Source: an uncultured Oscillospiraceae bacterium (GTDB taxonomy: Bacteria > Bacillota > Clostridia > UBA1212 > UBA1255). Taken from it: a stretch of 13,406 nucleotides of DNA. The notes beneath the pieces were generated by a model. The model was not told where the DNA came from and ran no database searches. It was given only the letters and a program-made list of their open reading frames with translations. The stretch is from contig CABQCN010000006.1 in assembly GCA_902462635.1 (NCBI GenBank), positions 1 to 13,406 of the forward strand. Direction: 5' to 3'. The position numbers were made by a program, and so were the translations under genes. Each line of letters opens with the position of its first letter. Within the stretch, counting starts at the first letter, position 1. This document shows positions 12,999-13,406 of this stretch, piece after piece.

Positions 12999-13406
12999 AT
13001 GGAATCGCGGAAGGGGGGAGATTTCATAGAAGCAAAACAATTGGCGGAAATTGTCGACCGGAAACTCGGTCGTCTTATGGATATGGCTCGGGAATACAGC
13101 GATGCGGAGCTGAAGAGCCTGATCAGAAGCTGTATCGAAGAACTGGAACAGAAGATCCCAATGGTGTGCTTGGACAGGGAAACCCTGCTGGCAGATGTTT
13201 TCAATGGCAGACGCAGAATGGGGATCATCCAGCCATTTATGGAAGATGGCGCCGTCAACGAAATTATGATTAACGGTACGGATGGGATTTTTATTGAAAA
13301 AGATGGGGCGCTGCAGGAATGCGCACAAAGATATCAAAATCAAGAAGAGCTTTTTCACAATATTCAGACAATGCTCTCCTGGGCGAACCGGACGGTAAAT
13401 GAAAGC
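12999..13406 (+). CDS. cpaF: CpaF/TadA-type secretion ATPase, N-terminal part (cut by window end)
   Basis: The open frame runs off the window at a codon boundary (135-136 codons visible). The segment MGIIQPFMEDGAVNEIMINGTDGIFIEKDG is the conserved N-terminal domain of CpaF/TadA ATPases, which power Tad/Flp pilus assembly or related type II/IV secretion at the membrane. The helical lead-in (LAEIVDRKL, DAELKSLIRSCIEEL) also fits. The Walker A, Asp and Walker B motifs would lie beyond the end, so activity cannot be judged. ATG 12999 is the only canonical start within the open frame and sets the outer bound used here, but it has no Shine-Dalgarno and sits on the predicted transcription start. The strong site at 13011-13020 points to ATA 13026, in the same frame; TTG 13041 is a further option. 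Neighbouring genes are not visible. Confidence 0.82.
   Translation, partial: MESRKGGDFIEAKQLAEIVDRKLGRLMDMAREYSDAELKSLIRSCIEELEQKIPMVCLDRETLLADVFNGRRRMGIIQPFMEDGAVNEIMINGTDGIFIEKDGALQECAQRYQNQEELFHNIQTMLSWANRTVNES
13011..13020 (+). promoter_or_regulatory. Strong ribosome binding site before an ATA codon
   Basis: AAGGGGGGAG is followed by ATTTC and then ATA (13026-13028). The MBL gene has the near-identical arrangement GGTGATTTC followed by ATG. This suggests the reading frame starts at 13026 with an AUA codon or a mutated AUG. Confidence 0.6.

Noticed and set aside
1..13406. CRISPR array, transposon ends, tRNA/rRNA genes, prophage
   Set aside because: No spaced long direct repeats, transposase or integrase motifs, tRNA-like cloverleaf or rRNA-like sequence were seen in any part.

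Overview
This window looks like a chromosomal stretch of a Gram-positive anaerobe of the Bacillota, probably class Clostridia. Base composition is mid-GC. The evidence is the recJ–RelA/SpoT homologue–metallo-beta-lactamase–hemZ cluster, a signal-peptide surface protein ending in an LPXTG-like sorting signal, a soluble YdbS/YdbT-type PH-domain protein, strong AGGAGG-type ribosome binding sites and SigA-like promoters, several with an extended -10 TGn. A Christensenella-like lineage would fit but cannot be proven from the sequence. Most of the window is core housekeeping; there is no phage, transposon, CRISPR or RNA gene.

Layout. (1) 1-156: upstream region with a near-consensus promoter (95-123) and a pair of CGCCAT direct repeats. 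(2) 157-2391 (+): a two-component operon, OmpR/PhoB-type response regulator plus membrane histidine kinase. (3) 2436-8821 (+): recJ, a bifunctional (p)ppGpp synthetase/hydrolase, a glyoxalase-II-like metallo-hydrolase and the radical-SAM protein HemZ, tightly spaced. A stem-loop sits at the recJ start and a near-consensus promoter inside the recJ 3' end can feed the (p)ppGpp gene separately. (4) 8806-12296 (-): a sortase-type beta-helix surface protein, then dusB, a lipoprotein-like gene with a truncated signal region, and a GNAT acetyltransferase; hemZ and the GNAT gene converge and overlap by 16 bp around a shared hairpin. (5) 12444-12836 (+): a small PH-domain protein with a strong terminator. 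(6) 12999-13406 (+): the 5' part of a CpaF/TadA-type secretion ATPase, cut by the window end, with its own promoter and four GACG repeats spaced exactly 10 bp upstream.

How it works together. Group 3 combines DNA repair (RecJ), the stringent response and tetrapyrrole metabolism. It is a known clostridial-type neighbourhood, but apt, which follows recJ in Bacillus, is absent. The minus-strand genes appear to be separately promoted transcription units rather than one operon: a terminator follows the surface protein gene, and dusB and the lipoprotein each have their own promoter.

The points most worth a second look are regulatory. They are an apparent AUA start codon for the cpaF-like gene, the 10-bp-phased GACG repeats, a dusB promoter whose -10 lies in the 5' arm of the preceding terminator, the promoter hidden in recJ, and a strong promoter driving a lipoprotein gene that lacks a complete signal peptide and Shine-Dalgarno. 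No clear new multi-gene system was found.
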